From: XYD12-FULL-36-8 sp964391015
Lineage (GTDB): Bacteria; Bacteroidota; Ignavibacteria; Ignavibacteriales; Ignavibacteriaceae
NCBI GenBank assembly: GCA_964391015.1
Contig: CAYMKU010000005.1
Span: 62,001-126,000 of the forward strand
Direction: 5' to 3'
DNA: 64,000 nucleotides
Under the pieces are notes generated by a model. That model saw only the letters and a program-made list of their open reading frames with translations, was not told where the DNA came from and made no database searches. Both the position numbers and the translations under genes were made by a program. Shown here piece after piece: positions 16,789 through 24,268 of this stretch; the stretch's first letter is position 1, and each line of letters starts with the position of its first letter.

Positions 16789-18744
16789 ATGCTTAAAAGT
16801 TTAACGCATACAATCTTATTTTATTTTCTGATTTCGGTTTTTGCGACTGAGGTTCATTCTCAAAATCTTCCGCCGATAAAGTTAGATTTTTCGTCCTACG
16901 TTCTTTCCTCTGATGGGAACTTAATAGGTTACATTGGAGAAAAACGAAGAGTGGATATAAAGAACATTTCGAATGTTTCCGGCTATGTTATTCAGTGTTT
17001 GATTGCCACCGAGGATAGAGATTTTTACGAACACGACGGCGTATCAATTAAAGGACTTGTAAGAGGTTTGTGGAATACAATTATCGGCAATGCTCAGGGC
17101 GGAAGCACAATGACAATGCAGCTTGCGAGGAATTTATTCCTTTCGTTCGAAAAGACGGTTTCTAGAAAATTAACTGAAATTGATTTGGCAAGAGAACTTG
17201 AAAAAACTTATTCAAAGAATGAAATTTTAGCTCTCTATCTAAACACAGTTTATTTTGGTCATGACGCATATGGAATTTGGACAGCTTCGCAAGAGTATTT
17301 CAGTAAGACTCCCGATCAGCTTTCGTTAACTGAAAGCGCAACATTAGTAGGTTTGCTTCAGTCTCCCAATGGTTATGATCCGAATAAAGCACCGCAAAAA
17401 TTATTAAACCGAAGAAACGAAGTTCTCTATAACCTTGTTGAAGTTGGAAAGTTGTCAAACTCAGAATATCAGCGGATAAAGAAAACAGATATCAACTTAA
17501 AACTCCGCGAGGATGTTGGAAGACATTTTCTTGAGCATGTAAGAAAAACAGCCGTAAACATTGTACAGAAAATGGGGCTTACACTAAGCAAGGATGAGCT
17601 GAGAATTACCACCACATTAAATTATGAAATGCAAAAAGCTGCTGAAGATGCAGTTAGTTCTCAGTTTAGCAGTCTTCCTAAGTCTATGGAGGAATTACAA
17701 GTTGGTTTGGTCTCTATTGAGCCTGGTACAGGAATGGTTCGTACAATGATTGGTGGAAACGCAACTTCAGGATCAAGAGGATTAAACAGAGCAATTCAAA
17801 TTCATCGTCAGCCAGGCTCATCTTTCAAACCTTTTCTTTACGGATCGTTGTTATCTCTTGGTTATACGCTTGGAACTCCGCTGCTCGATTCACCAATTGT
17901 TGTTAATGCGGGAAAACTATGGGAATGGGAACCATCAAATGATGACAACTCGTACTCTGGCAAAAAAATCCCAATGATTGATGCAATTGAGAAATCGGTT
18001 AACCTTGCTGCTGCTTATGCAATTACTGAGTTAACATCACCTGATTCAGTTGTTTCGTTTTCACATTTACTTGGAGTTAAATCCAATATTCAAAACTATC
18101 CATCTATTGCATTGGGAACAGGAGAAGTAAATCCTTTAGAGATGGCGGCTTCAATGGCAGTGTTTGGAAGCAGCGGAATTTACGCTGAGCCATATTCGAT
18201 TATTAAAATTGAGGATAAAAATGGAAATGTTATTTACAGCAATCATAATGAAAAACGTTTTGTGCTAGATTCTGCAACTACATATTTGCTTACTCTCGCA
18301 CTTGAGACTGTAGTCAATAATGGCACGGCAGCATCAGTTAGAAAATTTTTTAGTGGCGTTGCGGCAGGCAAAACCGGAACAACTCAAAATTACACCGATG
18401 CTTGGTTCATTGGCTACACGCCGTTCCTTTCAACAGCTGTATGGGTGGGATTTGATAATCCGTCTAAAAAATTATCTAAAGGATTTCAATACGGTGGAAC
18501 AGTCTGTGCACCCATTTGGGGAAGGATGATGGCAAACCTTTCTAATAAGTTTTCTTATTTAAACACTGACTTTGTTAAACCGACAAGTGTTGTGGATACT
18601 TTGCTTTGTGTTGAGAGTGGTGAACTCGCGACTGAATATTGTAGGTTTACTAAATCATATCCAGTTAATTTTGAGAAACTTCCTCTACGATGCCACTTAC
18701 ATTTGCCGGAAGAGGAACGGTATGATGCCTTTTATGGCTGGTAA
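16789..18744 (+). CDS. bifunctional penicillin-binding protein (class A, PBP1-type)
   Basis: Polymerises lipid II glycan chains and cross-links peptides in the periplasm. The GT51 domain shows EDRDFYEHDGV (from E75) and GGSTMTMQLARN (104-115). The transpeptidase domain shows the SxxK nucleophile S344-K347, SVN at 403-405 and KTGT at 528-531. The ATG at 16789 is chosen over the TTG one codon earlier. The N-terminal hydrophobic segment is followed by VHSQ, which looks like a cleavable signal rather than the usual uncleaved anchor. Two Cys pairs lie in the last 50 residues. It ends in a perfect convergent hairpin. Confidence 0.93.
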   Translation: MLKSLTHTILFYFLISVFATEVHSQNLPPIKLDFSSYVLSSDGNLIGYIGEKRRVDIKNISNVSGYVIQCLIATEDRDFYEHDGVSIKGLVRGLWNTIIGNAQGGSTMTMQLARNLFLSFEKTVSRKLTEIDLARELEKTYSKNEILALYLNTVYFGHDAYGIWTASQEYFSKTPDQLSLTESATLVGLLQSPNGYDPNKAPQKLLNRRNEVLYNLVEVGKLSNSEYQRIKKTDINLKLREDVGRHFLEHVRKTAVNIVQKMGLTLSKDELRITTTLNYEMQKAAEDAVSSQFSSLPKSMEELQVGLVSIEPGTGMVRTMIGGNATSGSRGLNRAIQIHRQPGSSFKPFLYGSLLSLGYTLGTPLLDSPIVVNAGKLWEWEPSNDDNSYSGKKIPMIDAIEKSVNLAAAYAITELTSPDSVVSFSHLLGVKSNIQNYPSIALGTGEVNPLEMAASMAVFGSSGIYAEPYSIIKIEDKNGNVIYSNHNEKRFVLDSATTYLLTLALETVVNNGTAASVRKFFSGVAAGKTGTTQNYTDAWFIGYTPFLSTAVWVGFDNPSKKLSKGFQYGGTVCAPIWGRMMANLSNKFSYLNTDFVKPTSVVDTLLCVESGELATEYCRFTKSYPVNFEKLPLRCHLHLPEEERYDAFYGW

Positions 18745-18752
18745 AGTTCACG

Positions 18753-18797
18753 AATCCAATTTCTTTGTATGATAATCCGATGCTAAGAAATTGGATT
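18753..18797. terminator. convergent bidirectional hairpin between PBP and M64 peptidase genes
   Basis: The arms AATCCAATTTCTT (18753-18765) and AAGAAATTGGATT (18785-18797) pair perfectly over 13 bases around a 19-base loop. The repeat fills the gap between two convergent genes, touching the last base of the M64 stop codon. It is placed to end transcripts from both sides. Confidence 0.65.
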
Positions 18798-20269
18798 TAT
18801 TCAGAATAGAAGCGGATCACTTTCAAAATTGCTTCTTCACAAATTCGGCAGAATGGCTTATCACCTTTTGAAAACATAATGCAATCGATCATAGGTCTGT
18901 ATAAACCTTTCGGTAAATAGCCGGCACCTTCGAATGCACCAACCCTTCTGTAGTTTTTGGCTTTTTGTAAAAAGCGATCTACTTCCTCAGCATGCAGTTT
19001 GTCTTTTAAGTTGTACTCTTCTTCTGCTTCAGCTATTTCATGTTTAGGTGCGCGACTTTTTTTCAGTTCAGCAATTTTATTGTTAAGCGCTCTGCGTTCA
19101 TCCTGCCACCTATAATCCATATCTTCATACTCTTTCTTTTCCCAAAAACTTGGCAATTCAATTCCTTTCGTCGACCATTTTTTCCACTTCAGATTTGTTG
19201 TATCGAGTAGTGCCGTGATGTTTGGTTCAACAGGCTCAACCGTTGGTTTGAAGAAATCTTCATAAGCTGTATCAGATGTGTAATATTCATCGGCTAATCC
19301 TGCAAAGGAGTGCCCAAACTCGTGAAGGAAAAGATATCTGTGCCATTGATTATCAACGGTAAAAGTACAGCACCAATTATATATTCCACCACCCCCGTAT
19401 TTCTTATGATTTACCATAATAAACAGAGCATCGTAGGGAACATGTGCTGCAAGATCGCGCAAAGTTTTGTTGTCTTCGGTTAGCAAGTATCTTTCTGAAC
19501 CAAGAGAATTAAAAGTTGAATTGAGCGCCGTGTTTTTGAAGATATCAGCCAGTGGTTCGTCAGTTCCGCTTTCTTCCGATGGTTTGTACACGCCATAGAT
19601 GTTGAATTTATCCTTATTAGATTGAAAAGGTTCTTGTGTGAATAAAATTTGGCTGAACCTCTCAAGGTCGGCTCTAAATTTTCCGGGCTCGTCTCCGGCA
19701 TAGCCCTCACCAATTATGGCAACGTCCACTTTCTTTTGAGGATCTCCATTGTAAACCGATTTGAATATTTTTACATCTTTGTAGGCAACTTTATCTTTGA
19801 TAATTGAAACATCTAATGGATCGATTTCAGCGGTAAACATTTCTTTCAATTTATTTTCTGCATCTCTTTTTTCAATTGAGAACAGAATTTTTGCTTTTGG
19901 AGATGGAATCAAGGCAGATTCATGATAAGCTTTTTTAATTCCGTTAGAAGCATTTGCACTGGTTTGATACTCACCGAAGTAGCTGTCGAATCCTTTAGAA
20001 AATATTAATTTATTTGAGGCGGCATCATGAATTTTTATATAGTATTTCCCATTATTGAAGTTGTCAATCAAATTTTTTATGCTGCCCGCCCAAGGCTCGT
20101 ATTTGTAAATCTTATCAATCGTAAAAAATTCTGATTTGGAATCGCCAAGATGGTGATAATCAATTCTCATGGTTTGGTTGGTGAAATAATCTTCGAAGAG
20201 GAGTATGTTCTGAGAATAGGAGGTTTTAAAAGTTATTAAAATTAAGATTACTACTAATACATATTTCAT
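18797..20269 (-). CDS. M64-family (IgA peptidase-like) zinc metallopeptidase, exported
   Basis: A 490-residue protein with a signal peptide (cleavage near SYSQ, 17-20). The N-terminal half (about 21-165) matches the usual M64 N-terminal region; the catalytic half contains VDVAIIGEGYAGDE (181-194) and the zinc motif HEFGHSFAGLADEYY (316-330), with HExxH and a downstream Asp ligand as in family M64. It probably degrades proteins in the periplasm or outside. Length is typical for Bacteroidota members. An unusual Lys/Glu-rich insertion near residues 395-430 may be a coiled coil. It runs toward the PBP gene and is divergent from lapA. Confidence 0.9.
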   Translation of the reverse strand: MKYVLVVILILITFKTSYSQNILLFEDYFTNQTMRIDYHHLGDSKSEFFTIDKIYKYEPWAGSIKNLIDNFNNGKYYIKIHDAASNKLIFSKGFDSYFGEYQTSANASNGIKKAYHESALIPSPKAKILFSIEKRDAENKLKEMFTAEIDPLDVSIIKDKVAYKDVKIFKSVYNGDPQKKVDVAIIGEGYAGDEPGKFRADLERFSQILFTQEPFQSNKDKFNIYGVYKPSEESGTDEPLADIFKNTALNSTFNSLGSERYLLTEDNKTLRDLAAHVPYDALFIMVNHKKYGGGGIYNWCCTFTVDNQWHRYLFLHEFGHSFAGLADEYYTSDTAYEDFFKPTVEPVEPNITALLDTTNLKWKKWSTKGIELPSFWEKKEYEDMDYRWQDERRALNNKIAELKKSRAPKHEIAEAEEEYNLKDKLHAEEVDRFLQKAKNYRRVGAFEGAGYLPKGLYRPMIDCIMFSKGDKPFCRICEEAILKVIRFYSE

Positions 20270-20350
20270 TTTTATTCCTGATTTTTATTGATTTAAAATA
20301 CGCTAACTAAGAGTTAATAGAAAGATGACTTTTGCAAAGCATTGTTCAAA

Positions 20351-20383
20351 TTTTGATTTCCATGACAGAACCATCTAAATTAA
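20351..20383 (+). promoter_or_regulatory. candidate promoter for the LapA-like gene
   Basis: TTTTG (20351-20355), a 20-base spacer and TAAATTAA (20376-20383) resemble the -33 TTG / -7 TAnnTTTG promoter of Bacteroidota, with two mismatches in the -7 element. It ends 25 bases before the ATG at 20409. Confidence 0.35.
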
Positions 20384-20408
20384 CATCGTAACTAAAAATG
20401 GAAATTTT

Positions 20409-20651
20409 ATGAAAGCCAAAATCATAATTCTTTTAATTTTAATTGTACTTTTTACAATTTTCGTTTCACAGAACACACGAATTGTACAGATAGATTTTCT
20501 ATTTTGGTCTATTGCGATGTCCGCGATAGTGTTAATATCACTAATGATGTTAATCGGTGTGATTGCGGGCTTCGTAATTGCCAAAATATTTGACCGTCCC
20601 TCGAAACCACAGATTAGCATTTCGGGAAAGGACCAAACAACTACAAAATGA
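20409..20651 (+). CDS. LapA-domain small membrane protein
   Basis: An 80-residue inner-membrane protein with two helices (about 4-20 and 32-60) joined by a short QNTRIVQIDFLFW segment, the signature of the LapA/DUF1049 family. E. coli LapA takes part in lipopolysaccharide assembly; whether this protein does is unknown. The tail after the second helix is short and charged. It is a single-gene unit, divergent from the M64 peptidase and ending six bases from the convergent M2 peptidase gene. Confidence 0.82.
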   Translation: MKAKIIILLILIVLFTIFVSQNTRIVQIDFLFWSIAMSAIVLISLMMLIGVIAGFVIAKIFDRPSKPQISISGKDQTTTK

Positions 20652-20657
20652 CGGTTC

Positions 20658-22370
20658 TTACTTTATAAATTGCTGAGCGTAATACTTTGCTGTCAACTTC
20701 TCGCCAGTTGCTCTCTCGATCATATCGTTCCAATAAAGCTTATTTCCTAAAGCAAATATTTTTTCTCTAAGATATTTGCCAACCGTTTCTTTCCCTTTGA
20801 AACCTTGAGTCATCGGATCATCTGAGTTAAGCAAGTTTTTGTTTATGTAGAATGATAATTGAGAAGCCAACAGTTCTCCCAGCATGTAGTTATGATAGTA
20901 TGCAGGATACAATGCAATGTGGATTTTAGAAGCCCAATCGGGTTCATTTCTATTCTCCGGTCGCTTGAGCAACTGATACCTTTCAACTAAATCCCACCAA
21001 AGTTTATTCAAATCTTGGTCGGGATTTTCGTACATACTTTTTTCAAAACGATAAACAACTTGTGCCCACCGGCTGAACACTAATTGCTCAAGTCGTAAGG
21101 AATTAAAACTTGCAACTACAATTTTTGCTTTTTCTTCTTTTGATATGCCGACAACATCTGTCAGCCATTGCGGATTTGATGCAAACCTTCCGAACAGCAT
21201 TGCTATTGCTTCGGTTGTAAAAGTGTGTGCTTCCTCCCGCAATGACCATGGGAGGTTCTTATCGATATTTTTTGAATAAACAGCATGACCATATTCGTGA
21301 AGCATTGTGTTCATCCAGTTATAATTTGGTTTAACATTACATACGACTCTAACATCTCCATTTCGATCAATGTCCGTACAGTAGGCATGCTGATATTTCC
21401 CTTCCTTTTCAAACAAATCGCTTTTAGATAGCATATTGTCAATGTTCAAACCAATTCCATTGTAATAATTTTTGGTGAACTCAACCACGTCTTTGTTTTT
21501 ATAATAAGAATCTAAGTCAACCTCGTAAATTTTTGGCGCTTCCTGAAAAAACCTGTTTTGGTAATGCCAGGGCATCAATTCATTTTTAGAAATATGATAA
21601 CGCTTAGCCAAGAACGCATCCATTTCATTTTTTACTTGGGCGAAAACAACCTTTGTTCTTTCATAAAGATCATCAAATATTTTTTCAATCTCTTTTGGAT
21701 CTTGCTCTGATAATTTTAAGCTCATTTCATGATAATTTGAGTAGCCAAGTTCGCGAGCGGTTTCATTCCGCATCCGCACTAATTTTAAAATGTCTTCCGA
21801 GACAACTCTTCCAATTTTTTTACTTGCCAGCCACGCCTCCTGTAAAATTTTGGAGTCCGTTGAACTCTTAAGAGCTTCTTCAATTTGATTATCAGTTAAT
21901 TTTTTTCCATCTGCTTCCGCCCTAAAAGTTGAATAACGATTTTCAATATCGGTTCCTAACTTAACAATTGCCTCAAGTTTCTTTTCATTAACTTGGTATC
22001 TGCTGTAGGCACGATATAAAACATCAAGCTGACGTTTGAGTAATTCGTCTGTAATCAAGTTTGATTCCTTAATTTTTTTTAGAAGTGCAAAGTCTTCTTT
22101 GTTTGAAAAAATCTTGTTGTATTTGATTTGCAGTTCTGATGACTTATCGTAGTCTTCAGTTTTTCCCGAGATTGTAGCATTAAAGTATGCTAAAGCGTTA
22201 TCTCTATAGGCAGATACAGCGTTACCTTCAAATTTTGTGATAAAATTTCTAAGTTCTTGAGTCATGCTATCCTCTGATGTTTTACAGCCATTCAAAATTA
22301 TGATAAAGATAAAGATTAAAAATAAGCGGGTATTTTTCTGATAAGCAATAAAATTGTGATTTTTTTTCAT
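20658..22370 (-). CDS. M2-family (ACE-like) zinc metallopeptidase, lipoprotein
   Basis: About 570 residues from the ATG at 22370; an in-frame TTG at 22385 is less likely. A lipoprotein signal ends LNGC (Cys29). The zinc site is HEYGH at 358-362 with the third ligand probably E387 (TTEAIAM). The spacing and the intervening PWSLRE resemble the angiotensin-converting enzyme family M2 (PVSLR...HEA) more than M3. Such enzymes remove dipeptides from oligopeptides; location is probably periplasmic. An M3-like oligopeptidase is the alternative. It runs toward lapA and is divergent from rimP. Confidence 0.85.
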   Translation of the reverse strand: MKKNHNFIAYQKNTRLFLIFIFIIILNGCKTSEDSMTQELRNFITKFEGNAVSAYRDNALAYFNATISGKTEDYDKSSELQIKYNKIFSNKEDFALLKKIKESNLITDELLKRQLDVLYRAYSRYQVNEKKLEAIVKLGTDIENRYSTFRAEADGKKLTDNQIEEALKSSTDSKILQEAWLASKKIGRVVSEDILKLVRMRNETARELGYSNYHEMSLKLSEQDPKEIEKIFDDLYERTKVVFAQVKNEMDAFLAKRYHISKNELMPWHYQNRFFQEAPKIYEVDLDSYYKNKDVVEFTKNYYNGIGLNIDNMLSKSDLFEKEGKYQHAYCTDIDRNGDVRVVCNVKPNYNWMNTMLHEYGHAVYSKNIDKNLPWSLREEAHTFTTEAIAMLFGRFASNPQWLTDVVGISKEEKAKIVVASFNSLRLEQLVFSRWAQVVYRFEKSMYENPDQDLNKLWWDLVERYQLLKRPENRNEPDWASKIHIALYPAYYHNYMLGELLASQLSFYINKNLLNSDDPMTQGFKGKETVGKYLREKIFALGNKLYWNDMIERATGEKLTAKYYAQQFIK

Positions 22371-22457
22371 TTTTAAGTCTCCCAATCTTTTTATTGTTCA
22401 AAAATAGAAAATTTGGGCGTTATTTCATGAGTTTCAGGCAACTAACCAAAACGTTCC

Positions 22458-22488
22458 TTGTTTATTCAACAAATAAGTGCTAAATTTA
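22458..22488 (+). promoter_or_regulatory. candidate promoter of the rimP-nusA-infB operon
   Basis: TTG (22458-22460), a 20-base spacer and TAAATTTA (22481-22488) match the Bacteroidota promoter with one mismatch in the -7 element. The predicted start point is near 22494, so the short hairpin at 22500-22515 would sit at the 5' end of the transcript and the leader would be about 35 bases long. Confidence 0.4.
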
Positions 22489-22499
22489 AATCAGTTATT

Positions 22500-22515
22500 C
22501 GCCCTGTATCGGGCG
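22500..22515 (+). promoter_or_regulatory. short GC-rich leader hairpin ahead of rimP
   Basis: CGCCC (22500-22504) and GGGCG (22511-22515) form a 5-bp stem with a 6-base loop, followed by ATTTTTG. It looks like a small attenuator or terminator immediately before the ATG at 22528. In a leader this short it could affect ribosome access or RNA stability. Confidence 0.4.
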
Positions 22516-22527
22516 ATTTTTGTTTGT

Positions 22528-22983
22528 ATGATTTCTATTGACGAAAATATAAAAGATATTGTTGAAAACGTTGTTAGGAGAAACGGTTTTTTTATCATAG
22601 ATATGATTTTAAGAGGAACGGGATATAATAAGATTATAGAAGTTTACTTAGATGGTGAAAAAGATGTTTCTGCGGATGATTGTGCAATAGTTAGTCGAGA
22701 AATTGACATTGAACTCAAAGAGCTGTTGACAACACACCCAGACTATAGACTTGACGTTTCTTCTCCTGGTATTGACAGACCGCTTAAATTTCTTAAACAA
22801 TACAACAAGCATATCAATAGAAAATTTGATATTGATTACATTTCAGATGAAGTGAAAAAGAAATTGAGCGGAAAACTTATTAGCGTCGAAGGCGAATATT
22901 TAACTTTTATCTCAAATAACAAAGAAGTAATTATTAACTTTAGTAACATAATAAAAGCTAACGTTGTAGTTAGTTTTTCTTAA
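22528..22983 (+). CDS. rimP: ribosome maturation factor RimP
   Basis: Assists late assembly of the 30S subunit. The 151-residue product from the ATG at 22528 shows the RimP pattern: IIEVYLDGEKDVSADDCAIVSREID (about residues 32-56, seen in parts), then the family signature YRLDVSSPGIDRPLK and the C-terminal SH3-like half. The frame is open back to 22477, but only the ATG fits the family N-terminus. It leads the classic rimP-nusA-infB cluster and ends 14 bases before nusA. Confidence 0.94.
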   Translation: MISIDENIKDIVENVVRRNGFFIIDMILRGTGYNKIIEVYLDGEKDVSADDCAIVSREIDIELKELLTTHPDYRLDVSSPGIDRPLKFLKQYNKHINRKFDIDYISDEVKKKLSGKLISVEGEYLTFISNNKEVIINFSNIIKANVVVSFS

Positions 22984-22997
22984 TGGAGGAAAAATAA

Positions 22998-24248
22998 ATG
23001 AATGTTGATATTGTTGAATCCTTTTCTCAAATGGTAAGAGAAAAAGGAATTGACAAAGATGTTCTTGGCGGAATCATTGAAGAAATTTTTGGTCTGCTTG
23101 TGAGAAAGAAATACGGCGAGGAAGCAAAGTTTGACGTTGTTGTTAATATGGACAAGGGTGATATAGAAATATTTTTAGAGCGTGAAATAGTTGATCATGT
23201 TGAAAATCCAAATCTTCAAATCAGTATTGACGAAGTGAACAGAAAAGGTAATGATGATGAGCTTGAGGTTGGCGAAGACTTCGTTGAACAGTTACCGCTA
23301 GCTTCATTCGGAAGAAGATTAATTACTTTAGCAAAACAAAGTTTAAATCAAAAAATAAGAGATATAGAAAAGGATATTGTTTATAACGAATATCAGGAAT
23401 TGCTAAATGAAATAGTCGTGGGAGATATTTATCAGATAAGAAAAAGCGATATTCTTGTTAACCACAACAAGAACGAACTTTTATTACCTCGAAATGAGCA
23501 AATTCCTTATGAAAAATATAAAAAAGGAGAAACAATCAGGGCTATTGTCAAAGAAGTTAGAAAAGGTAATAGTGGGGGTCCGCAAATTATCATTTCGAGG
23601 TCTGATAATTTATTTTTAAGAAGGCTATTTGAAATTGAAATTCCTGAAATATATGACGGCATAATTGAAATAAAATCAATTGCCCGTGAACCAGGGGAAC
23701 GCGCTAAGGTAGCTGTCGAATCTCAGGACAAAAGAATAGATGCTGTGGGTGCTTGTGTTGGAATGAAGGGTGTAAGAATTCATGCAATTGTCCGTGAATT
23801 AAATAACGAGAATATTGATGTTGTTAACTATTCAGAAGATGCGGCAGTATTTATTCAAAGAGCACTGGCGCCAGCGAAGCTAAAAAGTATTCAAGTTGAT
23901 TCCAGTAATAAAAAAGCCACAGTGCATGCAGACAGCGATCAGGTCTCTATGATTGTGGGAAGAAATGGTGTAAATATTAGGTTGGCAATTAAGTTAACAG
24001 GATATGAGATTGAAATTATTCGCGAAGAGAAGCCTTTTGAAGAATATGAAGAAGATATAGAATTGATTGATATAAAAGAAGAACTTGGTGCAGAAATTTA
24101 CGAGCTTTTGATTAACCACCGTTATGATACAGCGCTTGAAGTATTAACCGCAGGACCAGAAAAACTTAAGGAAATTGATGGGCTCGATGAGCAAAAAGTG
24201 AATGAAATTATAGAAATAATTAAATCTCAGTTTGAAGAGGAAGAATAG
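22998..24248 (+). CDS. nusA: transcription termination/antitermination factor NusA
   Basis: Binds RNA polymerase and nascent RNA to control pausing and termination. The 416-residue protein has the N-terminal polymerase-binding domain, an S1 domain (about 130-200), two KH domains (VGACVGMKGVRIHAIVREL near 255 and MIVGRNGVNIRLAIKLTG near 320) and a helical C-terminal region with a helix-hairpin-helix-like end (KEIDGLDEQKVNEIIEI). There is only one such repeat and an acidic tail, normal for this group. GGAGG precedes the ATG. It sits between rimP and infB in the conserved cluster. Confidence 0.97.
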   Translation: MNVDIVESFSQMVREKGIDKDVLGGIIEEIFGLLVRKKYGEEAKFDVVVNMDKGDIEIFLEREIVDHVENPNLQISIDEVNRKGNDDELEVGEDFVEQLPLASFGRRLITLAKQSLNQKIRDIEKDIVYNEYQELLNEIVVGDIYQIRKSDILVNHNKNELLLPRNEQIPYEKYKKGETIRAIVKEVRKGNSGGPQIIISRSDNLFLRRLFEIEIPEIYDGIIEIKSIAREPGERAKVAVESQDKRIDAVGACVGMKGVRIHAIVRELNNENIDVVNYSEDAAVFIQRALAPAKLKSIQVDSSNKKATVHADSDQVSMIVGRNGVNIRLAIKLTGYEIEIIREEKPFEEYEEDIELIDIKEELGAEIYELLINHRYDTALEVLTAGPEKLKEIDGLDEQKVNEIIEIIKSQFEEEE

Positions 24249-24268
24249 TTTTATAAGGTTTCCTAAAT

